Part shown: one piece after another, positions 8,308-16,976 of the stretch | Numbering within the stretch: the stretch's first letter is position 1 | Layout of the letters: each line of letters begins with the position of its first letter | The notes under the pieces: model-generated | Database searches by the model: none | Told to the model about the DNA's origin: nothing | Seen by the model: the letters and a program-made list of their open reading frames with translations, nothing else | Origin: Deltaproteobacteria bacterium | GTDB lineage: Bacteria; Myxococcota_A; Polyangia; Polyangiales; Polyangiaceae | Reading direction: 5' to 3' | Length of the DNA: 64,000 bases | NCBI GenBank assembly: GCA_003235365.1 | Contig: QJWJ01000522.1 | Coordinates: 20,701 to 84,700, forward strand | Position numbers and translations under genes: made by a program

Positions 8308-9564
8308 TCAAGCCGTCAGAAACTCAGCCCACCGCTGAAGGCTGTACTCGTAGGTCGGCATCACGGTGTTCCACACGGCGATGTTTGAAAAACGCCGTTC
8401 GTAGCTGCCGCCGTTGCGCACTTGCCCGGGACGTACCGCGATCTGTCGATTGGTGTTCATGAGCGCTTGCCGCGCCGGTCGACCACCGTACCAGTAATCC
8501 CATTCCTCGTCGGAAAGGTAGGGACGGGACAGGTGAGGCGTCGAGATGTAGTAACCCTGACGCGCGATGAACGCACCCGGCCAACCCGAGAGCCACCAGT
8601 TCATGTAAGCGTACGCGGCGTCCTTCGTCGCTGACGTGGTCTTCGATGACAGGCACATCACGCCATGCCACGCCCTGTAGCCCTCCTTCGGCGCCGCATA
8701 CACGCAAGGCACTCCAGCCCCCGCCAGCGCCGATGCCGCCGGGGAGAACATGCTTTCGACGACGACCTCACCTCGCTCCATCATTGCCACCGAGTCTGGC
8801 ACGGAGCGCCAAGCCCCTCGAAAGTGACCACGCTTCTTCAGGTCGATCAGGATCGAGAACAGCGCATCGAGTTCTGCCTCGCTGAGGTCCCCCAGATCGC
8901 GAAAACTGAGCAGGCCCGCCGCTCGCGCGGCAAGGGCAGCGTCGAACACACCGATCGTCGGCTGGTTGACGAGTGCTACCTTCCCCCGATAGCGCTCGTC
9001 GAGCAGCCAGGCCCAACTCTCGGTTTCGTACGCCGTCCCCCGCGGTATGACGCGCGTATCGTAGCCAAACGAGTCCGCGTTGTGAACGTACGGCAGGTAG
9101 CTGATCTGCGCCGTTGGTCGCCCCGCCAGCGTGCCATCGCGCTGGACATACAGGATCCGTTCGGGAGAGTCGCCGGCACCATAGCGAGCCCCCGACGTCA
9201 GACGACCGGTCTTCGCCAGCGGGTTCACGTCGAGCCAACGCTCGATTCGAGACACCTGCAACGGCTGAATCGCTCGCGCTTGCCACAGGACGTTGATGCT
9301 GTCTGACCATTGCTCGTACAGATCGAAACTCTCAGGTCTGGTCGAAGCTTGATGCAAGACCGCAGCGCTGCCTCCGGGCGAGAACTCCAACGAAATTCCC
9401 AGGTCCTGTTGGGCCTGTTGCCTCAACGCTTCTTGTAGCGTGACGTGCGTGCCCAGCACGCGCACGACGAACGTCGTGCGCGCGAACACGGTCGGCGCCA
9501 CGGTTGATGCAGCGCCGAGCGCGGACTGGACCAAGAACTTCCTTCGTCGCATCTGTTTCGTCAT
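8308..9564 (-). CDS. Tat-exported extracellular solute-binding protein (PotD-like)
   Basis: 418 residues. The N-terminus RRRKFLVQSALGAAS is a Tat signal with a twin-arginine motif, ending near PTVFA. The mature part has the fold signature of family 1/PotD-type binding proteins: a first strand RVLGTHVTLQEALRQQAQQDLG, YLPYVHNADSFGYD, KVALVNQPTIGVFDAALAARA, and an Ala/Trp-rich C-terminus with SNIAVWNTVMPTYEYSLQRW. Members bind polyamines, iron, thiamine or other small ligands. No permease or ATPase lies nearby. It sits between two histidine kinases with a one-codon overlap upstream and an 11-base gap downstream. A role as the ligand-binding partner of a kinase is inferred. The ATG at 9564 has GAGGAA upstream. 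Confidence 0.85.
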   Translation of the reverse strand: MTKQMRRRKFLVQSALGAASTVAPTVFARTTFVVRVLGTHVTLQEALRQQAQQDLGISLEFSPGGSAAVLHQASTRPESFDLYEQWSDSINVLWQARAIQPLQVSRIERWLDVNPLAKTGRLTSGARYGAGDSPERILYVQRDGTLAGRPTAQISYLPYVHNADSFGYDTRVIPRGTAYETESWAWLLDERYRGKVALVNQPTIGVFDAALAARAAGLLSFRDLGDLSEAELDALFSILIDLKKRGHFRGAWRSVPDSVAMMERGEVVVESMFSPAASALAGAGVPCVYAAPKEGYRAWHGVMCLSSKTTSATKDAAYAYMNWWLSGWPGAFIARQGYYISTPHLSRPYLSDEEWDYWYGGRPARQALMNTNRQIAVRPGQVRNGGSYERRFSNIAVWNTVMPTYEYSLQRWAEFLTA

Positions 9565-9575
9565 CGCTCTGTTCC

Positions 9576-10817
9576 TCACTGACCGGCAGCGCCATTCGTC
9601 CCGTCGACGAGGCCCGGGTCACGCAGCCTGCATTTGAACGTGCTGCCCTCGCCTGGCTGTGATTCGACCCAGATTGTCCCTCCGTGTGCTTCGACGACCC
9701 GCCGGGCGATCGCGAGACCGATACCTGTTCCAGGCGCGGAGTGTGAACTGGAGCGATAGAACGGCTGAAATATCCGCTCACGTTCGCTCGGGGGAATGCC
9801 GATACCGTTGTCTCGAACCGAGATCACCCAATACGCCCCATCTCGCTCGGCTGAGACGTGTATTCGAGCGGGTGGTTGCGTACAGAACTTCAGCGCGTTC
9901 GAAAACAGGTTCTGCAACAACTGCCTGAGCAGTTGCGGGTAGCCCACCAAGGTGGGGAGTTCATCGGCTTCGATCACGGCGCCTCGCGCTTGAACGATGG
10001 CGTTCAAATCGGATTTGACCCATTCGAGAACCGCACCGAGCGCCACTTTCTCCGGCGCGACGGATGTCCGGGTCTTCGCGTACGCGAGCAGACTGCGCAC
10101 GAGCTCCTTGCCGCGCCGCGCCCCGTCGATGGCGAAGTCGAGGTACTGCTTGCCGACGCCGTCGAGTTCGGGCGCGCACTCTTCGACGTACAGGCGCACG
10201 AACGACTCTACCGTTCGGAGCGGCTCCTGCAGGTCGTGCGAAACCGCGCGTGCGAAGTGCTCGAGCTCGTTGCACTTCGACTTCAACGCTTCCTGCGTCT
10301 CGTGGAGGTCCCGTAGACGGCGACGCAGCTCGAGCTGGGCGTTTGCCTGGCGTTGAAGCCGTTGCATCGCCGTCAGCTGCGCAGGAGTCAACTCGCGAGC
10401 GCGGTGATCGATGACGCACAGTGTGCCCAACCCATCGCCATCTGGAGTACACAGCGGGAATCCGGCGTAGAAGCGCACGTGCGGTTCACCCGTCACGAGC
10501 GGATTGCCCGCGAATCGCTCATCGACGTGAGCGTCTGGCACGATCATCGGCTCGCTCCCCATGATGGCGTGTGCACAGAACGCGACCGCACGCGGCGTGC
10601 TCTCCACTCCCAGCCCCACCCTCGCCTTGAACCATTGACGGTCGGAATCGACCAACGAAACGAGGGCTATGGGTGTCCCGCACAGCTCGGAAGCAAGCGC
10701 GACCAAGTCGTCGAAACCGGACTCGGGCACGGTGTCGAGGATGTCGTAGCGCTGCAATTCGGCGACTCGGTCGCGATCGTTCTGCGGCACGGGCGCGGGC
10801 AGATACCGGGATTCCAC
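9576..10817 (-). CDS. Cytoplasmic GAF-domain histidine kinase
   Basis: 413 residues with no membrane segment. A GAF domain spans about 20-160. It has the common MarR-independent bacterial signature RYDILDTVPE, FCAHAI and GTLCVID, found in many GAF-GGDEF and GAF-kinase proteins. A linker coiled coil, HisKA with the H-box AVSHDLQEPL (His194), then HATPase (LLQNLFSNALKF, DNGIGI, GTGIGLAIARR) follow. The start is a GTG at 10817. Its stop codon overlaps the start region of the binding-protein gene, so it is the first gene of a kinase/binding-protein/kinase operon. The GAF ligand is not deducible. Confidence 0.88.
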   Translation of the reverse strand: MESRYLPAPVPQNDRDRVAELQRYDILDTVPESGFDDLVALASELCGTPIALVSLVDSDRQWFKARVGLGVESTPRAVAFCAHAIMGSEPMIVPDAHVDERFAGNPLVTGEPHVRFYAGFPLCTPDGDGLGTLCVIDHRARELTPAQLTAMQRLQRQANAQLELRRRLRDLHETQEALKSKCNELEHFARAVSHDLQEPLRTVESFVRLYVEECAPELDGVGKQYLDFAIDGARRGKELVRSLLAYAKTRTSVAPEKVALGAVLEWVKSDLNAIVQARGAVIEADELPTLVGYPQLLRQLLQNLFSNALKFCTQPPARIHVSAERDGAYWVISVRDNGIGIPPSERERIFQPFYRSSSHSAPGTGIGLAIARRVVEAHGGTIWVESQPGEGSTFKCRLRDPGLVDGTNGAAGQ

Positions 10818-10964
10818 GATGCGGGTGTACGGTCGACGTGAGCTGGGCGATTACCCTCTGCGCAGAATCGCTCGGATGTCGCCGACCAGTTTCGTACGCG
10901 CCGTTCCAAATGCACCACACGCCCTACAGTTGTTTCGGGACGCGCCGTACAACGAAGAGCACCG

Positions 10965-13178
10965 ATGTCGCATACCCGTCTGCAACAACGCCGGCGCCGC
11001 TTCGACTCCCCGAGCCGCAACGACGCGAGCGACGGACGTCGTCGGATCCTGTTCGTGGACGACGACCCGCTTGCAGGCGCGGCGTTCGAGCGAAGTGTCC
11101 GGCGGGCAGGATACCTGGTCGAGGTCAGCCGGAGCCCCTACGAAGCAATCGCACGAGCGAAAGAACGTCGCTTCGACGTGATCGTCACCGATTTACGGAT
11201 GCCGGGAATGGACGGGTTGACGTTGCTCGAGCGCTTTCGAGAAATCGACCGCAGCTGTGTCTCGATCCTGGTCACCGGAATGCCTGATGTAGACCTTCCA
11301 CGGAGCCCGGCTACCGACGGCTCGCTCCTCGCGGTGTTTGGCAAACCGTGGGACGACGTCGCAATGCTCGAATCGCTGGATCGCGCGTTTACCTTGTGTG
11401 AGCGGCGTTCAGCGCTGAGCAAAGAACACAAGCTGGACCTGTTGAGAGTGCTGCTCGTCGAAGACAACCCGGCCGACGCGTTCTTGACGAAACGGGCGTT
11501 GGAAACGCACTGCACAGCGGTCGTGGAGGTCGCCCATCGACTGCGCGACGCGGAACTACTGTTGGACACGTGCGAGTTCGATGTCGTGGTGTCCGACTTG
11601 TCGCTCCCAGACGGCCGCGGCATCGACTGCATACGGCGTTTGCGTGGAGCGGCTGGAGAAGCCCCGATCGTGGTCCTGACGGGGCTCGAAGACGATGAGG
11701 TCGCGGGCCAAGCCCTCGAAAGCGGCGCCCAAGAGTTTCTCACCAAAGGCGAGCTCGACGGCGACAAGCTCGGCCGAGTGATCGCCTTCGCTCGCCATCG
11801 TGGTCGCTTCGTTGCACAGCTCACCCGCTTGGCGTCCTACGACGCACTCACCGGCCTGGCCAATCGACGAACTCTGCGCGACCGGCTCTCTCACGCCCAG
11901 GCGGTGGCTCGTCCCGACGGCAGCCACGTCGCTCTGCTGGCGATAGACCTAGACCGGTTCAAGAACATCAACGATACGCTCGGGCACGAGGCGGGGGACG
12001 AGCTGCTGCGCGTCGTCGCGCAACGTCTGCAAACGGTAATCCGCGAGCACGACACGGCCGCGCGATTGAGCGGCGACGAGTTCGCAGTTCTGCTGGGCAA
12101 GCTAGCGGATCCCGAAGACGCGCTGACGATCACGCAACGGCTGATGACCGACGTTCAACGCCCGGTGGAGTTGGTGCAAGGAACCGTCGGCGTCTCGCTG
12201 AGTGTAGGCATCTCCGTCTCCTCCACGGGGCACGAGACTCTCGACGAGATGCTACGCTCCGCTGACGAGGCGATGTACCAGGCAAAGCGCGGAGGCCGTG
12301 GCAGATCCGTCCCCCCCGCGCAGGTCGCGCACGCTCGCGGCCTCGAGCGACTGAGTTTGGAGATGGAGCTGCGTGAAGCCGTCCGGGAGCAACGCTTCAC
12401 CCTGGCATATCAACCGCAGTACCGGCTGAGCGACGGGGAACTGGCCGGCTTCGAAGCGCTACTGCGGTGGCGACGCGCCGACGGAACCCCCGAGCCGCCC
12501 AGCACGTTCATCCCCATACTCGAGGAAACGGGCCTCATCACCAAAGTCGGTAAGTGGGTCGTGGAGGAGAGCTGCAGAGAGCTGCAGCGTTGGCGTGCCG
12601 CCCACCCAGGACACGACGCGAGAATGTCGGTCAACGTCGCGGGTCAACAATTCGAGACGCCTGGCCTGGTGGAGCTGGTTCGCGATGCGTTGGCCACGTC
12701 TGGTCTGGCGCCCAACGACTTCGAGCTTGAAATCACCGAAAGTGTGCTCATGCGCGACACGGCACACGCAACGGCGGCGCTGCTGGGCTTGAGGAATCTG
12801 GGGGTTCGAATCGCCATCGACGACTTCGGCACGGGCTACTCATCACTCGCCTACCTCAAACGATTCAACGTCAACACGCTCAAGATCGACCGCTCCTTCG
12901 TGGCCGACATCGAACAGGAAGCGTCGACCTGCATCGCCAGCGCAATCATTACCCTGGGACAGCAACTAGGGATGGAGGTCGTGGCCGAGGGCGTGGAAAC
13001 GTGGTCCCAAGCGGAGTACCTCGGTGCTGCTCATGGTCTGGTCGTACAGGGGTATCTATTTGGTCGCCCCGGTCCGCAGACGACCGACTTTGCGGCCCGG
13101 GTCACGACACCGCGCTTGAGCCGACCGTCACCAGTTCTCACCTCCTGGAACGCGTCGACACAAACCGCCGGCGAATGA
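10965..13178 (+). CDS. REC-REC-GGDEF-EAL cyclic-di-GMP protein
   Basis: 737 residues. Two receiver domains come first: residues about 27-145 with phospho-Asp 76 in VTDLRMPG, and about 160-280 with Asp211 in VSDLSLPDG. A GGDEF domain follows (about 290-450) with ARLSGDEF in place of GGDEF, then an EAL domain (about 465-720) with FEALLRW (EAL 497-499), NVAGQQF, EITESVL, DDFGTGYSSLAYL and EGVET. All main EAL metal and catalytic motifs are present, so c-di-GMP phosphodiesterase activity is likely. The SGDEF variant is often still competent or regulatory. It is divergent from the GAF-kinase operon, sharing a 147-base promoter region. Confidence 0.93.
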   Translation: MSHTRLQQRRRRFDSPSRNDASDGRRRILFVDDDPLAGAAFERSVRRAGYLVEVSRSPYEAIARAKERRFDVIVTDLRMPGMDGLTLLERFREIDRSCVSILVTGMPDVDLPRSPATDGSLLAVFGKPWDDVAMLESLDRAFTLCERRSALSKEHKLDLLRVLLVEDNPADAFLTKRALETHCTAVVEVAHRLRDAELLLDTCEFDVVVSDLSLPDGRGIDCIRRLRGAAGEAPIVVLTGLEDDEVAGQALESGAQEFLTKGELDGDKLGRVIAFARHRGRFVAQLTRLASYDALTGLANRRTLRDRLSHAQAVARPDGSHVALLAIDLDRFKNINDTLGHEAGDELLRVVAQRLQTVIREHDTAARLSGDEFAVLLGKLADPEDALTITQRLMTDVQRPVELVQGTVGVSLSVGISVSSTGHETLDEMLRSADEAMYQAKRGGRGRSVPPAQVAHARGLERLSLEMELREAVREQRFTLAYQPQYRLSDGELAGFEALLRWRRADGTPEPPSTFIPILEETGLITKVGKWVVEESCRELQRWRAAHPGHDARMSVNVAGQQFETPGLVELVRDALATSGLAPNDFELEITESVLMRDTAHATAALLGLRNLGVRIAIDDFGTGYSSLAYLKRFNVNTLKIDRSFVADIEQEASTCIASAIITLGQQLGMEVVAEGVETWSQAEYLGAAHGLVVQGYLFGRPGPQTTDFAARVTTPRLSRPSPVLTSWNASTQTAGE

Positions 13179-13305
13179 CGGCGCCGGTCCCGGGCCACGC
13201 GTTGCCGCAGCGCATCGCAGGACGATGAGCCTGCGCCCCGAACGCGACTGGCCAATCACATCTGCGAACTTGACACCCCGCGAAGCCGGCCCGAGAACGT
13301 GGGCC

Positions 13306-13920
13306 ATGGCTAAACCCAAACTCACGTATTTCGATTTTCCAGGTGGCCGAGGGGAAGACGTTCGTATGGCATTCGCGCTCGCCGAAGTCGATTTCGAGGA
13401 CAAGCGCATCGCTGGCAGCGATTGGCGACAACTCAAGGAGTCGACGCCGTTCGGCGCGCTGCCAATCTTGGAGGTCGAAGGCCGCCCGACGCTTGCGCAG
13501 TCCAATGCCATCCTCGTTTGGATTGGCACGGAGCACGGGCTGCTACCGAAAGACACCTGGGAGGCAGCTCGACACGTCTCCGTACTCGAATCGGTCGAGG
13601 AACTCCGCGCAACGATTGACCCTTCCGGACGTCTCGAAGACGACGATGCCAAACGGCAAGCGCGGCAGGCCCTGTGCGACGGTCCGATCCCTCGCTGGGC
13701 CAAGCAGATCGAACAGCAGATTCGGGGTCCGTTCGTCGGCGGCGAGGCGATCAGCGTGGCAGACCTGAAGATCTTCACGGCGATGAACTGGTTTCGTCGC
13801 GGTGTGCTCGACCACATCCCCACGGACATCCTCGATGGCCACTCCAAGCTGACCGCGCTGCACACCGCCGTTGCGTCCCAACCCCGCATCGCCGCGTGGC
13901 GTGAGCGTTTCGCTCGCTGA
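13306..13920 (+). CDS. Glutathione S-transferase family protein
   Basis: 204 residues with the sigma/GST layout. An N-terminal thioredoxin-like half starts KPKLTYFDFPGGRGEDVRMAF, with Tyr in the catalytic position. It continues with FGALPILEVEG (cis-Pro) and LAQSNAILVWIG (Ser-Asn/Asp gamma-glutamyl contact). The all-helical C-terminal half has GGEAISVADLKIFT. The start MAKPKLTYFD at 13306 is chosen because the longer frame from 13225 adds residues unlike the family. It is probably a detoxification or stress enzyme, and its electrophile substrate is unknown. Confidence 0.85.
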   Translation: MAKPKLTYFDFPGGRGEDVRMAFALAEVDFEDKRIAGSDWRQLKESTPFGALPILEVEGRPTLAQSNAILVWIGTEHGLLPKDTWEAARHVSVLESVEELRATIDPSGRLEDDDAKRQARQALCDGPIPRWAKQIEQQIRGPFVGGEAISVADLKIFTAMNWFRRGVLDHIPTDILDGHSKLTALHTAVASQPRIAAWRERFAR

Positions 13921-14123
13921 GTCGGAACGTGGGGTCACCCGCGGACGCCCGACCGACGGGAGGAATTCGCCTCCGGGGTGAGCGACGGCTTGACGGGGCC
14001 GTAGCGTCAGAGCACTAGTGCTCCGGTACAGTTGCCCGCCCCTCACACCTCTGGGGTGGCAACTCCGAACCGGTCGAAGCCGCCCTGTCGAGGCACTAGT
14101 TTCATCTGACCGCGAAAGCCCCG

Positions 14124-14525
14124 ATGCACATCACCTCCGTGGAAGACCTCGTGGCTGCCGCCCAGCAGCAGCCCACCGCACAACGCCTGCTGCTGGTGTT
14201 CGTCAAGACACGGCTGCAGAAGGACCACACCGCGGAGGAGCGTGTTCGTTTCGAGCGAGGTGAAGGGGGAACGTTGCAACCGCTATTCTGCGTCGACTTC
14301 GGTGCAACCCAAATGCCGGCGTTCCCCGAACTCAGCCGCCAGGCTGATCAGATGTCGGACGAGTGGGACAAGGTGCTCATCGGCTGCATCGACGAGCCGA
14401 TCTCACCCGGCGACGAGGTCGTCGATACGACGCTGAAGATGCTCGTCGCCCGCATCGAGAGCGGAGGCGACCTGCGAGGGTTGCTGTGTTTCGGCCGCGA
14501 TGGTGCGCCCATCGTGTTCGAATGA
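14124..14525 (+). CDS. Small conserved protein (family often mislabelled as ribonucleotide reductase alpha)
   Basis: 133 residues. The pattern VEDLVAAAQQQPTAQRLLLVFVKTRL, RFERGEGGTLQPLFCVD, DEWDKVLIGCI and LCFGRDGAPIVFE matches a widespread small proteobacterial family that databases often call ribonucleotide reductase subunit alpha. It is far too short and lacks every RNR catalytic motif, so that label should not be copied. The family recognition is from memory. The true function is unknown. No operon partner is evident. Confidence 0.65.
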   Translation: MHITSVEDLVAAAQQQPTAQRLLLVFVKTRLQKDHTAEERVRFERGEGGTLQPLFCVDFGATQMPAFPELSRQADQMSDEWDKVLIGCIDEPISPGDEVVDTTLKMLVARIESGGDLRGLLCFGRDGAPIVFE

Positions 14526-14978
14526 GGTAACCTCCTACATCTCCGCCGACGTGGCGCCATGGGTGGTCGTACACTTCACACGGCCTAGCGATCCCAGGCA
14601 CACCCCAAGCGTTCTCGCGTCGCTGTACGAGCTCTCGGGGCCCTGGGCCGCTGCGCCCAAACAGAACAGCCTGACGCTGACAGCTTCTATTGTTGGCGCA
14701 ACGCGTGGCGAGCTGGGGAGGCCCCCACTACGATCAAACGTAGACAGTCCGTATAGGTCATCTAGAGCAGACCCGTGGGTCCTGCGACAGATGCACCGAT
14801 GATCCTGAGCCAGCTCCAACGACTCCTTCGCACCCGCCGCGACTTCGCGCAATCGGGTTCGTAGGGGCCGTCCTCGGAGACTGGGCGCAGGTATGCGCAT
14901 GATGCCCCACCACGACGGCGTCGCGTCCAGCACGTTAATCGCGAGCAACGGCGCCATCGAAAAGACCAAGAGGAGTCA
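14526..14978. other. 453-base stretch without a convincing gene
   Basis: Several open frames cross this stretch on the minus strand, but none has a ribosome binding site plus protein-like composition. It presumably carries the promoter of the exported coiled-coil gene that starts at 14979. I could not identify promoter boxes with confidence. Confidence 0.5.
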
Positions 14979-15632
14979 ATGAACCGTACAATCCTGGGCC
15001 CAATCCTGACAGCAGTACTCACCTTCGGCATCGCCACCGTCAGCAGCGACACGTTCGCGGGAGGCGAGCAAGGCACCGAACTCAGCGGCGAAAAGAGCGA
15101 GGCCGACTACAGCAAGGCGTTCGACAAGATGATCCAAGCATTGGATCGCGACTTGAACGAAACGAAGAAGCGGCTCTACGTCATGGATTCTCAGCTACCC
15201 AAGCTACAGAAACGCGCTGAAGCTGCAAAGTACCGTGTTACGGCGGCTCGCGAAGAGTACGACGATGTCCAGTCCCAACTGGCAAGCTCCGAGGCACTGC
15301 CCAAGCCCAAGGTCGAGAAGCTGCGCAAGAAGCTCGCACAGAAGCGGTCGATGTTGGAGAAGGACGCGGTGAAGCTCGACGCCATCTCCACCCAGGCCAA
15401 GGAATCCCGGACCGAGATGACCCAGCGTCACGAACGCTTGACCCGTCTCAAGGACGACGTGGCGATCGAGGCAGACCGCTTCGATCCCGAAGACAGACGG
15501 CAATCGCGTGTGCGCAAGCTGCTGGCCGAGTCGGACTGGGCGTTGAGCAAGCTCGACGAACTGAATGCTCAGTACGACAGCGACCTGATCCAACCCGTGT
15601 CGGAGACGGTCGGGCAAGCCCGCGTCGAATAG
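14979..15632 (+). CDS. Exported coiled-coil protein
   Basis: 217 residues. A Sec signal peptide covers about 1-27 (hydrophobic ILTAVLTFGIATVSS, likely cleavage after TFA). The rest is almost entirely charged heptad-like helix (NETKKRLYVMDSQLPKLQKRAEAAKYRV, KVEKLRKKLAQKRSMLEKDAVKLD), so a periplasmic coiled coil is predicted. I do not recognise a named family; a DUF2959-like or structural envelope role is only a guess. An excellent ribosome binding site (AGAGGAGTCA) precedes the ATG, and a strong terminator follows, so it is probably monocistronic and well expressed. Confidence 0.75.
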   Translation: MNRTILGPILTAVLTFGIATVSSDTFAGGEQGTELSGEKSEADYSKAFDKMIQALDRDLNETKKRLYVMDSQLPKLQKRAEAAKYRVTAAREEYDDVQSQLASSEALPKPKVEKLRKKLAQKRSMLEKDAVKLDAISTQAKESRTEMTQRHERLTRLKDDVAIEADRFDPEDRRQSRVRKLLAESDWALSKLDELNAQYDSDLIQPVSETVGQARVE

Positions 15633-15655
15633 TCGGGGCCTCGACAGACCCCTCC

Positions 15656-15701
15656 ACGACAGCACTGCGACGGTCGTCGGCGACCGCTGCAGTGCTGTCG
15701 T
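15656..15701 (+). terminator. Rho-independent terminator after the coiled-coil gene
   Basis: Arms ACGACAGCACTGC (15656-15668) and its exact complement (15689-15701) enclose a second six-base stem CGGTCG/CGACCG with a TCGG tetraloop. TTCATTT follows on the plus strand. Confidence 0.85.
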
Positions 15702-15786
15702 TCATTTGGCGTCCCAACCGTGGGGCGGCGACGAAGAAGTAGCAGCGGCGTTGACGGGCGAGCCCGATGCGCAGTAGTTCACGCCA

Positions 15787-16869
15787 ATGCGGGTACTGTA
15801 CGGGGTCGTGGGTGAGGGCATGGGACACGCGATTCGGTCGCGCGTCATCATCGAGCATTTGCTCGAAATTGGGCACGACATCGAGGTGATGGCCTCGAGT
15901 CGCGCCTGCGACTTTCTGCGCAAGCAGTTCGGCGACATTGCCGTCAACCGAATCCACGGTCTGCATCTCATCTACGAGGACAACCGCGTTCGACGTGGAA
16001 AGACACTGTGGTCCAACGTACAGGCGGGAATAGCCGGCATTCCGAAGAACATCTCGGCGTACTTCGAGCTGATCGAAGACTTCGCGCCACAAGCAGTGAT
16101 CAGCGACTTCGAGTCCTGGACCTACCTTTACGGCCTCACTCATCGCCTGCCGGTCCTGTCAATCGACAACATGCAGATCATCAATCGTTGCCGAATCCCC
16201 GAACGAGTGGTCGCCGGGGAGGAAGACGCATTTCGCTTCACCAAAGCGTTCGTCAAAGGCAAGTTGCCGTTCTGTTCCCACTACTTGATCACCACGTTCT
16301 TCCATCCCGAGATCCGCAAGAAGCGAACGACGCTGGTACCCCCCATCTTGCGGCGCGAGATCCTGGACGCAACGGTCGAGCGCGGCGAGCACCTCCTCGT
16401 GTATCAAACCGGCGAGGGGTACGCGCAGCTCGCCGACACGCTGCAATCGCTCGGAATCGAGTGCCGCGTGTACGGGATGCGCCGAAACATCACGAGCGAG
16501 CAGGTGGAAGGGAATCTTCGATACCGACCCTTCGACGAAACGGGATTCGTTGCGGATCTGGCCAGCGCGAGGGCCGTGATTGCCGGCGGCGGATTTACGC
16601 TCATGGGAGAGACGGTCAGCCTACGGAAGCCAATGCTGAGCGTCCCGCTGGGCGGGCAATTCGAGCAAATCCTCAACGCCCGTTATCTGCAACACGATGG
16701 TTTCGGCCGCGCCAGCACCAACCTGCAGGACCCTGAGGAGGTTCGGAACTTCCTCGCAGAGCTTCCGCGCTTCGAAGAGAACCTCTCGCGGGTCCCCGCG
16801 CCGACGAATGAGCACACGTTCAACGCGCTGGATCACTGGTTGGACAAGGCGCAGGCAGGTCTGGCGTAG
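15787..16869 (+). CDS. GT-B glycosyltransferase-like protein (MJ1255 family)
   Basis: 360 residues. It opens MRVLYGVVGEGMGHAIRS, the Gly-rich loop of UDP-sugar glycosyltransferases of the MurG/GT28 and MJ1255/VC2487 group. The C-terminal half has LLVYQTG, VIAGGGFTLMGETVSLRKPMLSVP (the family GGG--T--E donor-binding signature) and QFEQILNARYLQ. No membrane segment is seen. The donor is likely a UDP-sugar and the acceptor is unknown. It stands alone after a terminator, so there is no cluster to specify its glycan. Confidence 0.8.
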   Translation: MRVLYGVVGEGMGHAIRSRVIIEHLLEIGHDIEVMASSRACDFLRKQFGDIAVNRIHGLHLIYEDNRVRRGKTLWSNVQAGIAGIPKNISAYFELIEDFAPQAVISDFESWTYLYGLTHRLPVLSIDNMQIINRCRIPERVVAGEEDAFRFTKAFVKGKLPFCSHYLITTFFHPEIRKKRTTLVPPILRREILDATVERGEHLLVYQTGEGYAQLADTLQSLGIECRVYGMRRNITSEQVEGNLRYRPFDETGFVADLASARAVIAGGGFTLMGETVSLRKPMLSVPLGGQFEQILNARYLQHDGFGRASTNLQDPEEVRNFLAELPRFEENLSRVPAPTNEHTFNALDHWLDKAQAGLA

Positions 16870-16976
16870 CCGACTGACGCCTTGGCCTGGGGTCGCCGCG
16901 AGTGACTTGCCGAGCGATGGCGACCAAGCGCGCCATCGTCCCCATGGGCCCCGACGGGGACGTTCGACGCCACTCG

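Noticed and set aside
14010..14023. GAGCACTAGTGCTC palindrome
   Set aside because: It is a perfect 14-bp palindrome but isolated between genes with no other regulatory signal, and could be chance.
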